A stretch of 64,000 bases of DNA. It comes from Bostrychus sinensis. Lineage: Eukaryota > Chordata > Actinopteri > Gobiiformes > Eleotridae. A program made the position numbers and the translations under genes. Of the stretch, positions 44,120 through 55,356 are shown piece by piece. The stretch is from assembly GCA_020698575.1 (NCBI GenBank), contig CM036244.1, positions 29,920,034 through 29,984,033 of the forward strand. Direction: 5' to 3'. The notes under the pieces are model-generated. The model was given only the letters and a program-made list of their open reading frames with translations. It did not search any database and had not been told where the DNA came from. Position 1 is the stretch's first letter. The number at the start of each line of letters is the position of its first letter.

Positions 44120-45270
44120 TAAGATCCCTTAAGATGAACAAATGCCCAGGTACTGATGGATATTCAGGAGAATGGTACAAAATTTACTTAAAGAAGTTAA
44201 TTCCTCAATTCCATTGCGGGCATTCAATTGGGTTCTAAAATACGGTGAAATCCATCTCTCTTGGAAGGAAGTGATCACAATAATCCCAAAAGAGGGCAAA
44301 GATAAATTAGATTGTGCCAATTTTAGGCCAATCAGCCTACTTAATTAAGATTTCAAAATCTTTACATCAATATTGGCTAGGAGATTGAAAGTAATTTTGC
44401 CTGAAAATGTTCACTTAGATCAGACAGGCTTTATAAAAGAAAGGATGACACCTGATAACATCAGACATATAATTAACCACATTAATATTCAAAATGAACA
44501 AGCAGTGATATTGGGGCTGAATGCGCATAAGGCCTTTGATTCAGTAGACTGAGCCTTTTTACTAAAGGTACTGACTGAATTAAATTTGAATAACATATTT
44601 GTGACAATGATAAAAGCTCTGTATCAGAATTCCACAGCCAGAATCGATATCAATGACGGGCTTTCAAACCCCTTTGAAATACAGCGAGGATGCAGGCAGG
44701 GATGTCCTATCTCCCCCCTGCTTTTTGCATTGTTCATTGAGCCCCTGAGTCAGTGGATTAGACAAAATAACCAAATACATGGAATTACTATTAACCAGGA
44801 AGAGCACAAAATAGCCCTTTTTGCAGATGATGTATTATTATATGTGAGTAAACCCAATAAATCGTTTCCAGAGCTTTATGAGGTCCTGTCAACATACGCT
44901 GCTTTATCAGGTTATAAAATTAACTCCAGTAACTCTCAAGTTATGACTTATAAGTATACACCTGATAATTTCTGTAATGCATTGTTTAAGATAAACTGGG
45001 AAGCAGACAATTTAAAATACTTAAGAATTATTATACTAAAAGATATTGATGCAATAGTGGCAGCAAATTACGATCCCCTGATAAAAGTTCTTAAATCTGA
45101 TATAGCGAGATGGAATATGGTGCCGTTCCTAGGCCTGGCACAAAAAATAGAAGTAGTGAAAATGAATATATTACCAAGGTTGTTATACCTGTTCCAAATC
45201 ATACCTGCTGAGCTACCTGACAGTATGAGTCAGGAACTTGATAAAATAATTTCGAGATTTGTTTGGTAGG
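44120..45270 (+). pseudogene. L1 ORF2 reverse transcriptase, interrupted
   Basis: Blocks in order: KCPGTDGYSGEWYK (about 44143-44185), CANFRPISLLN followed by a stop (44345), LDQTGFIKERMTPDNIRH (about 44415-44470), LNAHKAFDSVD followed by a stop (44551-44553; family consensus has a tryptophan there), then a long clean frame 44586-45269 with QRGCRQGCPISPLLFALFIE and IALFADDVLLYV (about 44812-44848), where the catalytic aspartate pair is intact. It ends SRFVW and a stop. This is the L1 type (RQGCPLSPLLF and FADD with an IEPL motif between). Confidence 0.85.
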
Positions 45271-46045
45271 GCAAAAAAAAAAAAACAGAGTTAGATATAA
45301 AACACTAAAGTTGGCAAAGGAGGGCTTTCACTACCCAACATGCAACGCTACTTGAAGGTGCAGGGTCTGGTGATTCCTCTACAAGCAGTGAATAATAGAT
45401 CTTTTCCTCAAAGCATATAGAGCCAAACCAAGATCAAAGGTCATTTCTAGGTTATATACTGAAATCCAAAAACATGGTGGGTACAGACACAATTAAGGAA
45501 AAATGGTAAAAACATGGAGGGTTTACTCTTCAATGGGAAGAATGGGAAAAAATACTAGAAAGCAACCTGAAATGCACAGCTTCTCTTTCTTGGAGAGAAT
45601 TTGTTTGGAAGAATACAATACGTTTTTGCAAGGTACCCTCGCAGGGGGCATCTATGGGGAGGGATACCTCTTGCTGGAGACGGTGTTGGTCAAAGCATGC
45701 CAGTCATCATTATATATTTTAGGGCTGTCCCAAACTTGCACTAAAATAGTATAGAAAAAGTGACTGGGATGATTCTACCCCGTGACTTTGAGACTTTGTA
45801 CCTTGGATGGAGACCAGGAGAATTAAGAAAAAATATATGTATAATATACTGTTGGCTGCTGGTAACTAGAAAATGGCTTACTGATAGTGCTCCCACCTCT
45901 GAAGATTGGATCAATGTTGTCCACAATATTTATGTAATGGAGAAACTGACATATGCAATGAGACTTGAGCAAGATAAGTTTGACAAATACTGGAAACCCT
46001 GGAGAATGTTTGTAGAACCATTAAGGTCTGATTTCTGCTGAGTGT
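45271..46045 (+). pseudogene. L1 ORF2 C-terminal region, degenerate
   Basis: Several short frames continue the L1 ORF2 product. The clearest (45760-46041) reads DFETLYLGWRPGEL, WLLVTRKWLTDSAPTSEDWI, YVMEKLTYAMRLEQDKFDKY and WKPWRMF, typical of the extreme C-terminus of fish L1 ORF2. An A tract of 12 near 45274-45287 and several indels break the preceding portion. Confidence 0.75.
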
Positions 46046-46299
46046 AAATGACTGCAACCACTGTTGTTCTTATACAAAGAAAATATGGGACTGTATATGC
46101 CTTTGTTGAACGGAGGAATAATGTGCCTGTTCCTAATAAAAATCTAAATGGAAAAAAAGAAACTATAAATTAGTGATTTAACTGTACTTACTACAACTTT
46201 GACAACAACAACAACAAAAATCTACTCATAATGTTTCATGTTCTAATGCAGGTAGAGACACAAATGTTTGTCTAAGTCTGACTATGGGATAGTAAATAT

Positions 46300-46519
46300 A
46301 TCAGTAAAAGGATGCTGGGGTTAAAGTTGCCAGGAAAGAAGTCTAGAAAAAGACCAAAGATGAGATTTATGGATGTACTGAAAGAGGACATGAAGTTAGT
46401 TTGTGTGAGAGAGAAGAGGATGCAGAGAACAGTGTTGTGCAGGGTGTACCCCACCTAAGGGCCATAGTTGCTAGGATGAGCTCTAACTCTGCAAACCCTA
46501 ACAGGAATAATAAATAAAT
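46300..46519 (+). mobile_element. LINE 3' fragment with arginine/lysine-rich C-terminal motif
   Basis: One frame (from about 46327) reads PGKKSRKRPKMRFMDVLKED then MKLVCVREKRMQ, the C-terminal signature of RTE-like or related LINE ORFs (GRRRRGRPKRRFMD-type in better copies). Downstream the words CTAACTCTGCAAACCCTAACAGG lead to an AATAAATAAA tail. The tail resembles that of the SINE at 3705-3925. No upstream domains remain; strongly 5'-truncated. Confidence 0.6.
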
Positions 46520-47426
46520 GCATCACATCAACAAGCCATGATAAAAGTGTTCTTACAAAGTAACTCTACTGTTCTCCTTTCTGCTCATCCTGACCACAGT
46601 ACAAATGGATCCCAGGTAAAACATAACCAGTGTGTGTTCTCTAATTACATCCACTGTATCATCCTTCCTTTCCCCTGCTGCCTACATTATGATATGGAAG
46701 AAAGGCTCGTTTTCAATCAGTGGGTGCACTGACCTAGCTTCAAAAGTCAAAAGAGACTAAATTGTTCAGCCATTGCTCTCTGACCGTTAGATTTAGACAG
46801 AAGCAGCAGCAGCAGGATGAAGACAGTCAGCCTGCTCTTCTCTCTGTCAGTATCATCAGGAGGATTCTATGCTTTTCATTGGACTTGAGGAGAATAACCA
46901 GCATTGTTTAGTTGTAATTAAAAACAACAGGGCTTCATTTGCAGCAGTCCTTATCATAACAGCCTCCTTTAGCTCTTAACTCTATCAATCTCCAGATTTT
47001 CAAATACGTGTATAAGCAGCTCAATATGCTACAAATGAGATTCTAATTAGCTGTCTAGTCAACAAAATGCTGTCCTCCCCAGAGCCTTGTTATTTGGTAT
47101 CTCACTCAAAGAGAGCTGTGTGCATCTTTTTGTTTCAGACAAGTAATAAAAAGTGGTTCAAGCTTGATGTTTTTTTTTTTTTTTTTTTAATTAATTTAAA
47201 GTCATTTATTATATTATTATGTTATACTGTAAATGTTTCCCAGATGTCCAACCGCTTCTGAGAATGAATTCTTTGGTGTTTTAATAATGCTTATAATGGG
47301 CCCACTTTCAGATTTTACATTTTCTTCAGTCTCCTCTTTCTCTCGACAGATGAACAGCTCAAATTTGGTACATGCATTCACAATGAATAAAAAAAAAAAA
47401 AACAACCATGTCACTTATATAGGAAG
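46520..47426. other. No gene seen
   Basis: Unique-looking sequence with a T tract at 47171-47188 and an A tract at 47389-47402. Confidence 0.4.
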
Positions 47427-47781
47427 CAGTGTTGGGTTAGTTACTTTAAAAAAAAGTAACTAGTTAGAAATCACTAGTAACTCTTTTAAAAATCATGCTT
47501 TACTTAGTTACTGACTCATAAAAGTAACTTAGTTACTTTACTTTTGGATTACTTCCTAACAGTGAGTGAGATATAGGCCTAGGCCTATAGGCCCAATTGA
47601 ACCCAATTCTAAATAGAAGTAGCCTATTCCATTTAATCATTTTCTCTCCCTGTCTTCGCGGTAAACTACAGGTAAATTAAACTGACTGAATATTATTACT
47701 GGCAGCTCAAAAGCAATGTGTTACTCGCTGCATTACTGACAGCTGTAATCTCGTTACTGTAACTCGTTACTCCCAACACTG
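47427..47781. mobile_element. hAT MITE, 355 bp (CAGTGTTGGG ends)
   Basis: The ends CAGTGTTGGG and CCCAACACTG are exact inverted 10-mers. The flanks ATAGGAAG (47419-47426) and GTAGGAAG (47782-47789) match at 7 of 8 bases, as for a hAT 8-bp target duplication. Near both ends are AGTAACT/AGTTACT arrays. No coding capacity. An older copy lies at 12495-12650. Confidence 0.85.
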
Positions 47782-47789
47782 GTAGGAAG

Positions 47790-50700
47790 TCTCTTTATGT
47801 AAGCTACTTCTCTGTGAGCACATTCACACAATGCACTAAGGCTGGTCACATTAACTTTAATCTGTTTGACTCAATGTTAACTTCAAATCTGAAGAGGACC
47901 TGGATTTAATCAAGCAATTATATTTTCAGTTCAAAAATTGAATTTCTGTATTCCCAAGTCACAGCCTGTTAAAATCATTTGACTCATTCAACATCAACAA
48001 GTGCCCCACAATGCAGCTATTTCATCAGTGAAGGGTTTAACCACAGCACACAGTACAAAGTATCTGCAGGAGGTGACAGGTTTTTACCACATTCTTCAAA
48101 GTCTAATCATAAGGCTGCTCATATTTGATTGTAACATGTCAGAACTCTGTGTGCACAGGGAGAATATGAATAAAAAATAGTGGCAATGGCATGTTCAGCT
48201 GCTGTGGCTATAAAAACATTTGAATTCTCTTTCTTACATGAAGGCATCTTAGGATCTCTGTATTGTTTTCCAAAGACACAGCTTTTTTAGATTAGTTAAG
48301 TTTATTCTGAAGAAAGAAAGAATTAGATGAGTTTTGAGTTTGATTTTTTTTATTTTATTTTATTTTTTTATGTTGGTGCAAATAAACCAATCAGAAAACA
48401 GGGTGCAGCATTACCAACATACACTGAATAAACGGGCTCTGGCAGAGTTTGAAAAGTATAAAACCAATCAGAAAAACAAAGCATTGTATAAAGCCCAGTG
48501 AAACTTTAATAAATAAATATGATTGGTTGGTATGACTCAACTTGATGGCCTCCCTATTAAAGTGAGTCTGACCAGGACAGTATTCTTTAATGTAATCTTT
48601 CATAATTCATGTTTTAATACACAATGTTTGCTTTAGACCTGAAAGATTTATGGTGTCAGATTGCTGTGTGCTTTATACGTCAGCTGATAGACGTCAGTGT
48701 CAAAATCATTTCAAGGCACGATTGTTCAGGTTTTACTATTTGAAGCTTCAGTTATTTGCATTTGTTCTATCTCACAGCTCCATGTTGTTCACCTGCAGAG
48801 ACCTGGGCTCATTACAGCTGGGAGCTGCCTTCTCTTATCTCAAACAGCTGTAACATAAAAAAAAACACACATTCTTTGTATTCTTATGGTAATGGGCTGT
48901 TTGTGACAGGATCATTGTTCTGTTGTCATCACAGTAAATAGCATTTCCTTGTGAAGGCAGTCAGCAGATTACACTTTTACCATGATGTAGTCTGAACTAA
49001 TGGAGCAGTAATACATTATGTCCCACCATGAAGCTGATTAATAATGTGACCAGGCCAGTGTTTATTCTACCTCACTGAAACTACTTTGGATTTCTTTGGA
49101 TTTAATGGTTATATGGCAATGCTTTGCCATCTTTTATTGAGCACTCACATGTTCTGAAACTATTATTCTGTTTGTTAAAACACAAACCACAAACTGCAAA
49201 AAACAGGAACATTTTATGCTTACTCACAATTTTGAAAAATAAGAAGAATCTGTGGTAAACTGTGTGTGAGACTTGCTGGATTGATTGTTTTGGGAAAACC
49301 AATGCCTTAAGCAAAAACATACTAACATTATTTTATCCATTGTCCAGCATAAATACACCTGCCAGGGGCTTTTTATTTTCTGGCAGCCACTATCTTGGAT
49401 GAACAGGCAAAGCTGAGAGGTAATCAGTTTTGTTGCAGCCAAACACTAACCACCAGTGCCAGAGTAACTGATGTCATAAAGCCCCTTCCTCCTGCCCCCT
49501 ACACAGGAAAAGCATCAGGTTTTTCCTGAAGAGTCAAAGCGATAGCAAAACATTCTACTTACTCTGTTTAAATAAGTTGGGGAACCTTTGCTTTATTAAT
49601 ACCTAATGACGAAGGCAACACAGCTTGTTCCTGGGAGCCTAACTGCATCCATAACAACTTAACCACAATGCCCTGGGGAGACTCACCTCCTTGCCACACA
49701 CTAAATGAGCCTTGTTGTTTAGCCACCGCAAGCTAACAGCAGACCAGAAAGGTGACATGGCCCCTAGGCAGAAAAAAATGAGTGTGGTAATGTGTCTTTC
49801 CTGGTGTATAACAAATTCATGTCCAGAGGGTAAGAGAAGGCCTGCTGCTATATCTCCTACAACTCCAGTATCATCCACCAATCAAACTTTGTGTCGACTG
49901 TGGCTTTGTCACACCTTTCTGTGCACACACTTCCTCTGTCCTCAAAGGATCCTCATAATCACTATATTGTAGAAAATACAGAAGAGATTACACCTTATCT
50001 CACTTCTGTCTCTGCCTTATAGATCAGTGATAGTGGCTAAGATAAATGAGCTTCTTCTTACAGTGAACATGTTTAAGTACTGCCACACTCTTGACTTCTG
50101 AAATAAACAGATTACTGAGGTAAAAAAATAAATAAATAAAATTAACAATTTTTTCTTAAAGCAACACTGTAGACTAGTGAACTCTTAATCCATGATACTA
50201 TTCAGTATTTAGTATTTTGTTCTTTAATTTCAAACTTTAAAGCCTACAGCATATTATTCTGCTATGAATAACCAACAGCATTCCTTCATCACCAGCGTAG
50301 GAACAAAAGATTTATGTCACAGAGCAAAAGAACTGCTCACACCCCGTCCCTAATGCACAGGGTCACACAGAGGGTCCTCTTAACTCTTCCCAGTATACAC
50401 TGCTGGACCTAAATTACACTGTAAGCTACTGCAGCTTCAGGAGGTCAAAACTGCAGGAGCTGCCAAAAAAGGTACAGAGCATAAACTGTGACATGTTTGA
50501 AAGTTTACATACACAAAACATGATGGTTTTCTTGTGAGCAGGCTGCGAACCAGCTGAGTTAAAAGTGACCATAATCAGCATGTCAAGTTACTACTGGTAA
50601 CTATTTAAACCAAATAAGTTTTACTTACAACAGACTGCTCCAACAAACATGTTTAGTCTGCAGAACCAAGTTTACCTTTACAACAACAGCATGAGTTAGC

Positions 50701-53278
50701 ACATTCTTGTTTAATTAATTTTATTGCATTCTTCAAATTCAGTAAAGTAAAGCATGATTGGAGGCAGGACTTCTTTGACTGACAGCCATGTGAGTGATTC
50801 TCTCAGACAGCTCGATGAGTCAGACTCAGAGCTTGTGCTGACTGAATAAAACAAACATTTTTCCTGACAGACAGCTCAGCACCTCCTCTGTGTTACACCT
50901 ATTATGTGGCTTCATTTGCAAGTATTATCATCTCTGTATTGAATTAACATTTTCAGTTAGGCTGCAGTATAATGTGTTTATTACTTTGGAGAATATGACA
51001 TTACTTTTCCCACTGACAGTGTAATATAACACTTTTAAGATAGTAATGTAGTCTCATATTCCCACATTTATGAGCCTTCAAGCACCTTGTTCCCAGGTGT
51101 TCACAACAACATGGGTCATCCTCTACACACTGGATTAAATGAACTAAGAACAGTGGACACCCAAATGAATAAAAAAATCTATATAAAATATAAATAAATA
51201 ATAAATTGAATAAATAATTACTAAGTTTAATACTGTCTTTATTCATTCTACATCTTTCCAAAATTATTTACTTTACACCAACAGAGGTGGGAAAAGTCAG
51301 TAAATGTGCCAAATTATTCCAACACTGATGTCATTAATTTTCAGCATCAACACCTATTTGCGTGTTTTTGGAAGCTGCTAAAAATCAGAGCCCAACACAG
51401 AGAATCAATTGCAGTTGTGCAGCTTTCAGTCTAAGAGTATGCTACTGTGGGCTCAAGGCTTTGGAAGCATTTCATTTGGAACAGCATTCAGACGTTTGGT
51501 TGTGGCGCATTTTTGGTTGAGTGACTTTGTGCGTAGTCATCTTCTGGTGTTGCCCCAGCTTTGTCTCCACATCATTAAAAGTGTTCAAAGTGATAGTGAG
51601 TGGCCATAACAGGCGGCCAAAGAAACCCATCAAAGTTAGTGGAGCAGGAAAGGCCGTAACAAAGCATTACACTTTGTACCAAGCTTTAAAGAAATAATGC
51701 AGAGTGTGTGAGAGCGATCCTTGGGTTGTGTCCTGGGATGAAAACAAAAGAGACTCTATCAATGACTGTTTCTAAGCTTCTTTGTCATTCTCTGTATATG
51801 ATGATGTAAAATATCACTATAGATTACAACAATGAGCTCTAGCAAAAGTCTACTGGCAATGAGTTTGACATTGCATAACTGCAGTCCACACAAAAAACAG
51901 GTGCAGTCCACCTGTTTTGTTACACAGTTTGATACATCACAAGCAGTATTCTATACTGGCATCTTATTTTAACTTGGTTAAACCTTAAACCTTAACCTGA
52001 GAACCACTGGTCTAGACTTTATTATGACAGTCCTATTGGTTTGTCTACACCACTTGTCACCACTGAATTAATTAATAATAATTAACTAATTGAACCAATA
52101 ACACAGAGAAAGTGGCTATTAGCTTTGCTCTACACAGTGTTTAACAAGGCAGAGATAACTGTCCAGAGCAAGAAGTTTAAGGTCAGCTCTAAACTTCAGT
52201 TTGATGCATGTATTAGGATTTTGTGATAGTAAATTTTATCAGCTTTAACTTTTTTAATAAAGAATATTAGCAGGAAAGTTAGCTATGCTGTTGTTGGGGT
52301 TAGTGGTGGGATTGGATCTGGAATCAGGATGGATAACCAAAAATTCATGCAGTGTAAACCTGCTAAGATTCTGATGATCCAGTTAAACCCAGAGAGGAGC
52401 ATGTAGAGCTGCCCAATCTGAGGCATTTTAACAGACTGACTTGTGTCACAATGTTTGGGGAAGAAAATTACCTTTTAACTTGTGGCACAAACCCAGACTG
52501 GAGAAGGTTAAGATCGATAACTAAGCAGGCCTAAATTCTCGTACTAATTGCTTTTTATTGATCACATTCCAAAGCGAGTAATTGTCTTGTCGGACAACTG
52601 TCAGACAGTGTAACATCATGCTAAAATAACAGAAGTCTGGAAACATAACTGTGCAAGCTTAATTAACAAATGGCTTTAAAAATGGACTGAATGCTTATAT
52701 TTTATGTGACAAAAACTCAGAGTACAACTTTTCTCTTTGTGAACCCAATTTGTGTTTTTACTTCTTGGTCCTGGAACTTCCAAGAGTTATCTGCTATTTA
52801 AGAAAATATTAATCCTGACAGTCTACATTATTTTGAGTAAGGTTTTACAGTATTTTCACATACCATTCAGACTCATTCATATTCAACTTGAAGCACTTGG
52901 AAAATGGAGATCTGCCCAGGTGTTACTGTTTCACCCTGGATCCAAACACACTCATCCAGATCCACACCAAGAAGTAATAATTTGTCTTCTTAGCCATTTG
53001 TTAACTTTTCTATAAGTTTTATAAAAATAACCAGCATTATTATATTATTACAGACAATACTACCCCTATCTCACAATGATATGATGATCTTCCGCTTGGT
53101 GCAAAGACAGTGGTAACGCAGCTTTTTGTCTGTGTTCAGAATGTCTCCGCCAGGGCCTGCAGCCACCACCACAGGGCGTGTCAGTCTACAATAAAGAGGA
53201 CTGGTCTAAATGGTCTCATGAAAGCACTCATACAGTAATACATTACTGTGAGTAAGTGTTTTTTTAGAGAACATAAAG
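47790..53278. other. Long stretch without recognised genes or transposons
   Basis: About 5.5 kb of apparently unique AT-rich DNA. A (TTTTA)n-like patch lies at 48343-48370. Open frames at 49639-49972 and 51409-51609 lack domains. I see no paired splice sites around any of them. This is the largest transposon-poor part of the window. Confidence 0.4.
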
Positions 53279-53335
53279 TAATAATAATAATAATAACAAT
53301 AATAATAATAATAAAAACAATAATAATAATAATGT
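53279..53335 (+). repeat. (AAT)n microsatellite, interrupted
   Basis: Three blocks of ATA/AAT units separated by CAATAA and AAAACA interruptions. Confidence 0.95.
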
Positions 53336-53744
53336 ATTTTAACACCGCAGGATAGACAGGGAAGGGATATTTCCAGCTGCTCCACATGCTGTAATTAACC
53401 TGGTCAGCATTTTATTGTAATAACCTTAAATTAATATTATTTAGGCTCTTAAATTGAGTCCCATAATTACTGTCATTTATTCTTAAAAGTGAGTGAGATT
53501 GGGAAAGGCGTGGGTCCGTGTACCTGCTGGCCTTTAAATTTTTGTTTCTCAATCAGAAAACAAAACAAAACAAAAAAACAGAAATGAGCTGTTATCCAAT
53601 TACATTGTTATATTACTATAACTCAGAACTCTAAAAACAAAAAATAAAAACCTTGAGCTGTTTGACATCAAAGCGTGCTTCTGGAAAACACCGGCCTTGC
53701 TCAGTGTCTGGACCCAAGCAGCATAGCTTTGTGCGCGGCTGTTT
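53336..53744. other. No gene seen
   Basis: Unique AT-rich sequence with short (AAAAC)n-like patches near 53560-53580. Confidence 0.4.
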
Positions 53745-53935
53745 CAGGGCAGTGCTCGGGCGGTGTGCTCCTGTCACAGCTGCAGACAGGTGAGGGCCGG
53801 GGCATGTGCCTCAGTGATCCGCTCCACTGGCTACTGTCCTGTCTGCCTTTTAGACTGAGCAGCATTTAGCCAGTCACACACTTTGCCCTCAAACCTTTCG
53901 CATGGGCTCGTTTTGAATTTGTTCTTATGAGGAAA
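53745..53935 (+). repeat. Local duplication, first copy
   Basis: Shares with 54086-54270 the order GGGCAGTGCTC, GTCACAGCTGCAGACA, GGGGCATG, GATCCGCTCCACTGGCTACT, GTCCTGTCTGCCTTTTAGAC, CACACTTTGC, CCTTTCGCATGGG and a GTTTTGAATTTGTTCTTATG end. Copies are direct and about 340 bp apart. No protein domain. Confidence 0.75.
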
Positions 53936-54085
53936 TAGTAGACACGCAGTTGTTGTGCGATGCACCACAGCTCACAGATCCCTCTGCACAGTGTGCCAAT
54001 GCTACCTCTGCATCAGCAAAGGCTGCATATAAGAGAATTCATCTTTTCTTTTCATTAAATCTGTTGTGTGCCCTGGAGCTTGCCG

Positions 54086-54270
54086 TTCTTAAGGGCAGTG
54101 CTCTTTCATGTCACATGTCACAGCTGCAAACATGGGGCATGCACTTTGTCAGATTCCGCTCCACTGGCTATAGTCCTGTCTACTCTTTAGACAGGCTATT
54201 CTTGCATTTATAAACTTGCACACTTTCCACACACTATCCTTTCGTGTGGGGTAGTTTTTGCACTTGTTAT
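54086..54270 (+). repeat. Local duplication, second copy
   Basis: Second member of the pair at 53745-53935, with substitutions and small indels. Both are embedded in otherwise unique sequence. Confidence 0.75.
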
Positions 54271-54689
54271 GATGATATTGCAATGTGATCTCAATATCTG
54301 ACAGGCAACTATGTCTGTAAATATTTCCATTTCTGATGTGAGGCGTGTTATTTAGTGTGGATCAGAAAGTGATTCAAAAAAGACAAACAAAAAGTGAGAA
54401 ATGCATTGAGATGACACGCAAAATGGCTCTAAATCTGGCAAGCTATTTACACACACTGTCAAGCTTTCCTGCGGTGCTGAAAAGCAAGACAAAAAAAAAA
54501 AAAAGAAGTAAACTGTATACTGTAAACTGTTCGCCTGTATGTCAGCCATGCGTGGCACCCTCATAGAGCCTGGCAGTGGCGAGGGGCAGCGATAAGCTGG
54601 GGTGCGTACTCTGAATCCTTGAACACATGGACTTGGCGCTTCAATTCTTCCTTCGCCCAAACCCAGCCCACATCCAACCTCTTTAAACT
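54271..54689. other. No gene seen
   Basis: Unique sequence with an A tract near 54489-54503. Confidence 0.4.
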
Positions 54690-55356
54690 AGGTTTTGCGT
54701 CCAGTCTAAGGAGCAACTGCCTCAAGTGGGGGAGTTTAAGTATCTCGGGGTCTTGTTCATGTGTAAGGTAAGAATGGACCATGAGATTGACAGGTGGATC
54801 AGTGCAGCATCTGCAGTAATGGCGTCATTTTATCGGTCTGTTGTGGTGAAGAAGGAGCTCAGCCGAAAGGCAAAGCTCTCGATTTACTTGCCAATGTACA
54901 TTCCTACTCTCACCTACGATCATGAGCTTTGGGTCATGACTGAAAGGACAGGATCTCAAATACAAGCAGCCAAAATGAGTTTCCTCCGCAGGGTGGCTGG
55001 GCCCTCCTTTAAGAGATAAGGTGCGGAGCTTGGTTACCCAGCAGGAGCTGGGAGTAGAGCCGCTTCTCCTCCACATCAAGAGGAGCCAGCAGAGGTGGCT
55101 CCGGCATCTGTTCCGGATGCCTCCAGAACGCCTCCCTGGGTTGGTATTCCAGGCATGTCCCACAGGGAGGAGGCCGCGGGCAAGACCTAGGACATGCTGG
55201 ATGGACTATATCTCTCGGCTGGCCTGGGAACGCCTTGAGATTCCTACAGGGAAGCTGGAGGAAGTGTCCAGGGAGAGGGAAGTCTGGGCATCTTTGCTTA
55301 GACTGCTGCCCCCACGACCCGACCCTGGATAAGAGGAAGAAGATGGATGGATGGAT
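54690..55356 (+). mobile_element. Rex3 LINE, strongly 5'-truncated third copy
   Basis: It starts within the C-terminal part of the ORF (GGTTTTGCGTCCAGTCTAAG against GGTTTGCCCTCTCCAGGTTG in the long copy) and ends CCTGGATAAGAGGAAGAAGA and GATG units (55342-55356). Length about 0.67 kb of 3.3 kb. It has the same orientation as the other three Rex3 pieces. Confidence 0.9.
54726..55332 (+). pseudogene. Rex3 ORF C-terminal fragment
   Basis: Frame 54726-55019 reads GEFKYLGVLFMCKVRMDHEI, VVKKELSRKAKLSIY and ELWVMTERTGSQIQAAKMSF, then shifts by one base near 55008-55017 (TTTAAGAGATAAGG). Frame 55021-55332 continues with LLLHIKRSQQRWLRHLFRMP, GRRPRARPRTCWMDYISRL and ends LLPPRPDPG before a stop. No reverse transcriptase catalytic motif is left. 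Confidence 0.85.

Larger units (their letters stand above)
42977..46159 (+). mobile_element. L1 LINE with both ends and an internal deletion
   Basis: Flanked by AAACAATAAATTAGTG (42961-42976) and AAACTATAAATTAGTG (46160-46175), a 16-bp target duplication with one mismatch. It starts CGGTGGAGCGGCCAACTTGG, a plausible L1 5' end, and finishes in an A-rich tail after the ORF2 C-terminus. The 3183-bp length is far below the 5-6 kb of complete fish L1 elements, because sequence from ORF1 codon 56 or so to late endonuclease is missing. Remaining frames contain many stops. Confidence 0.88.
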
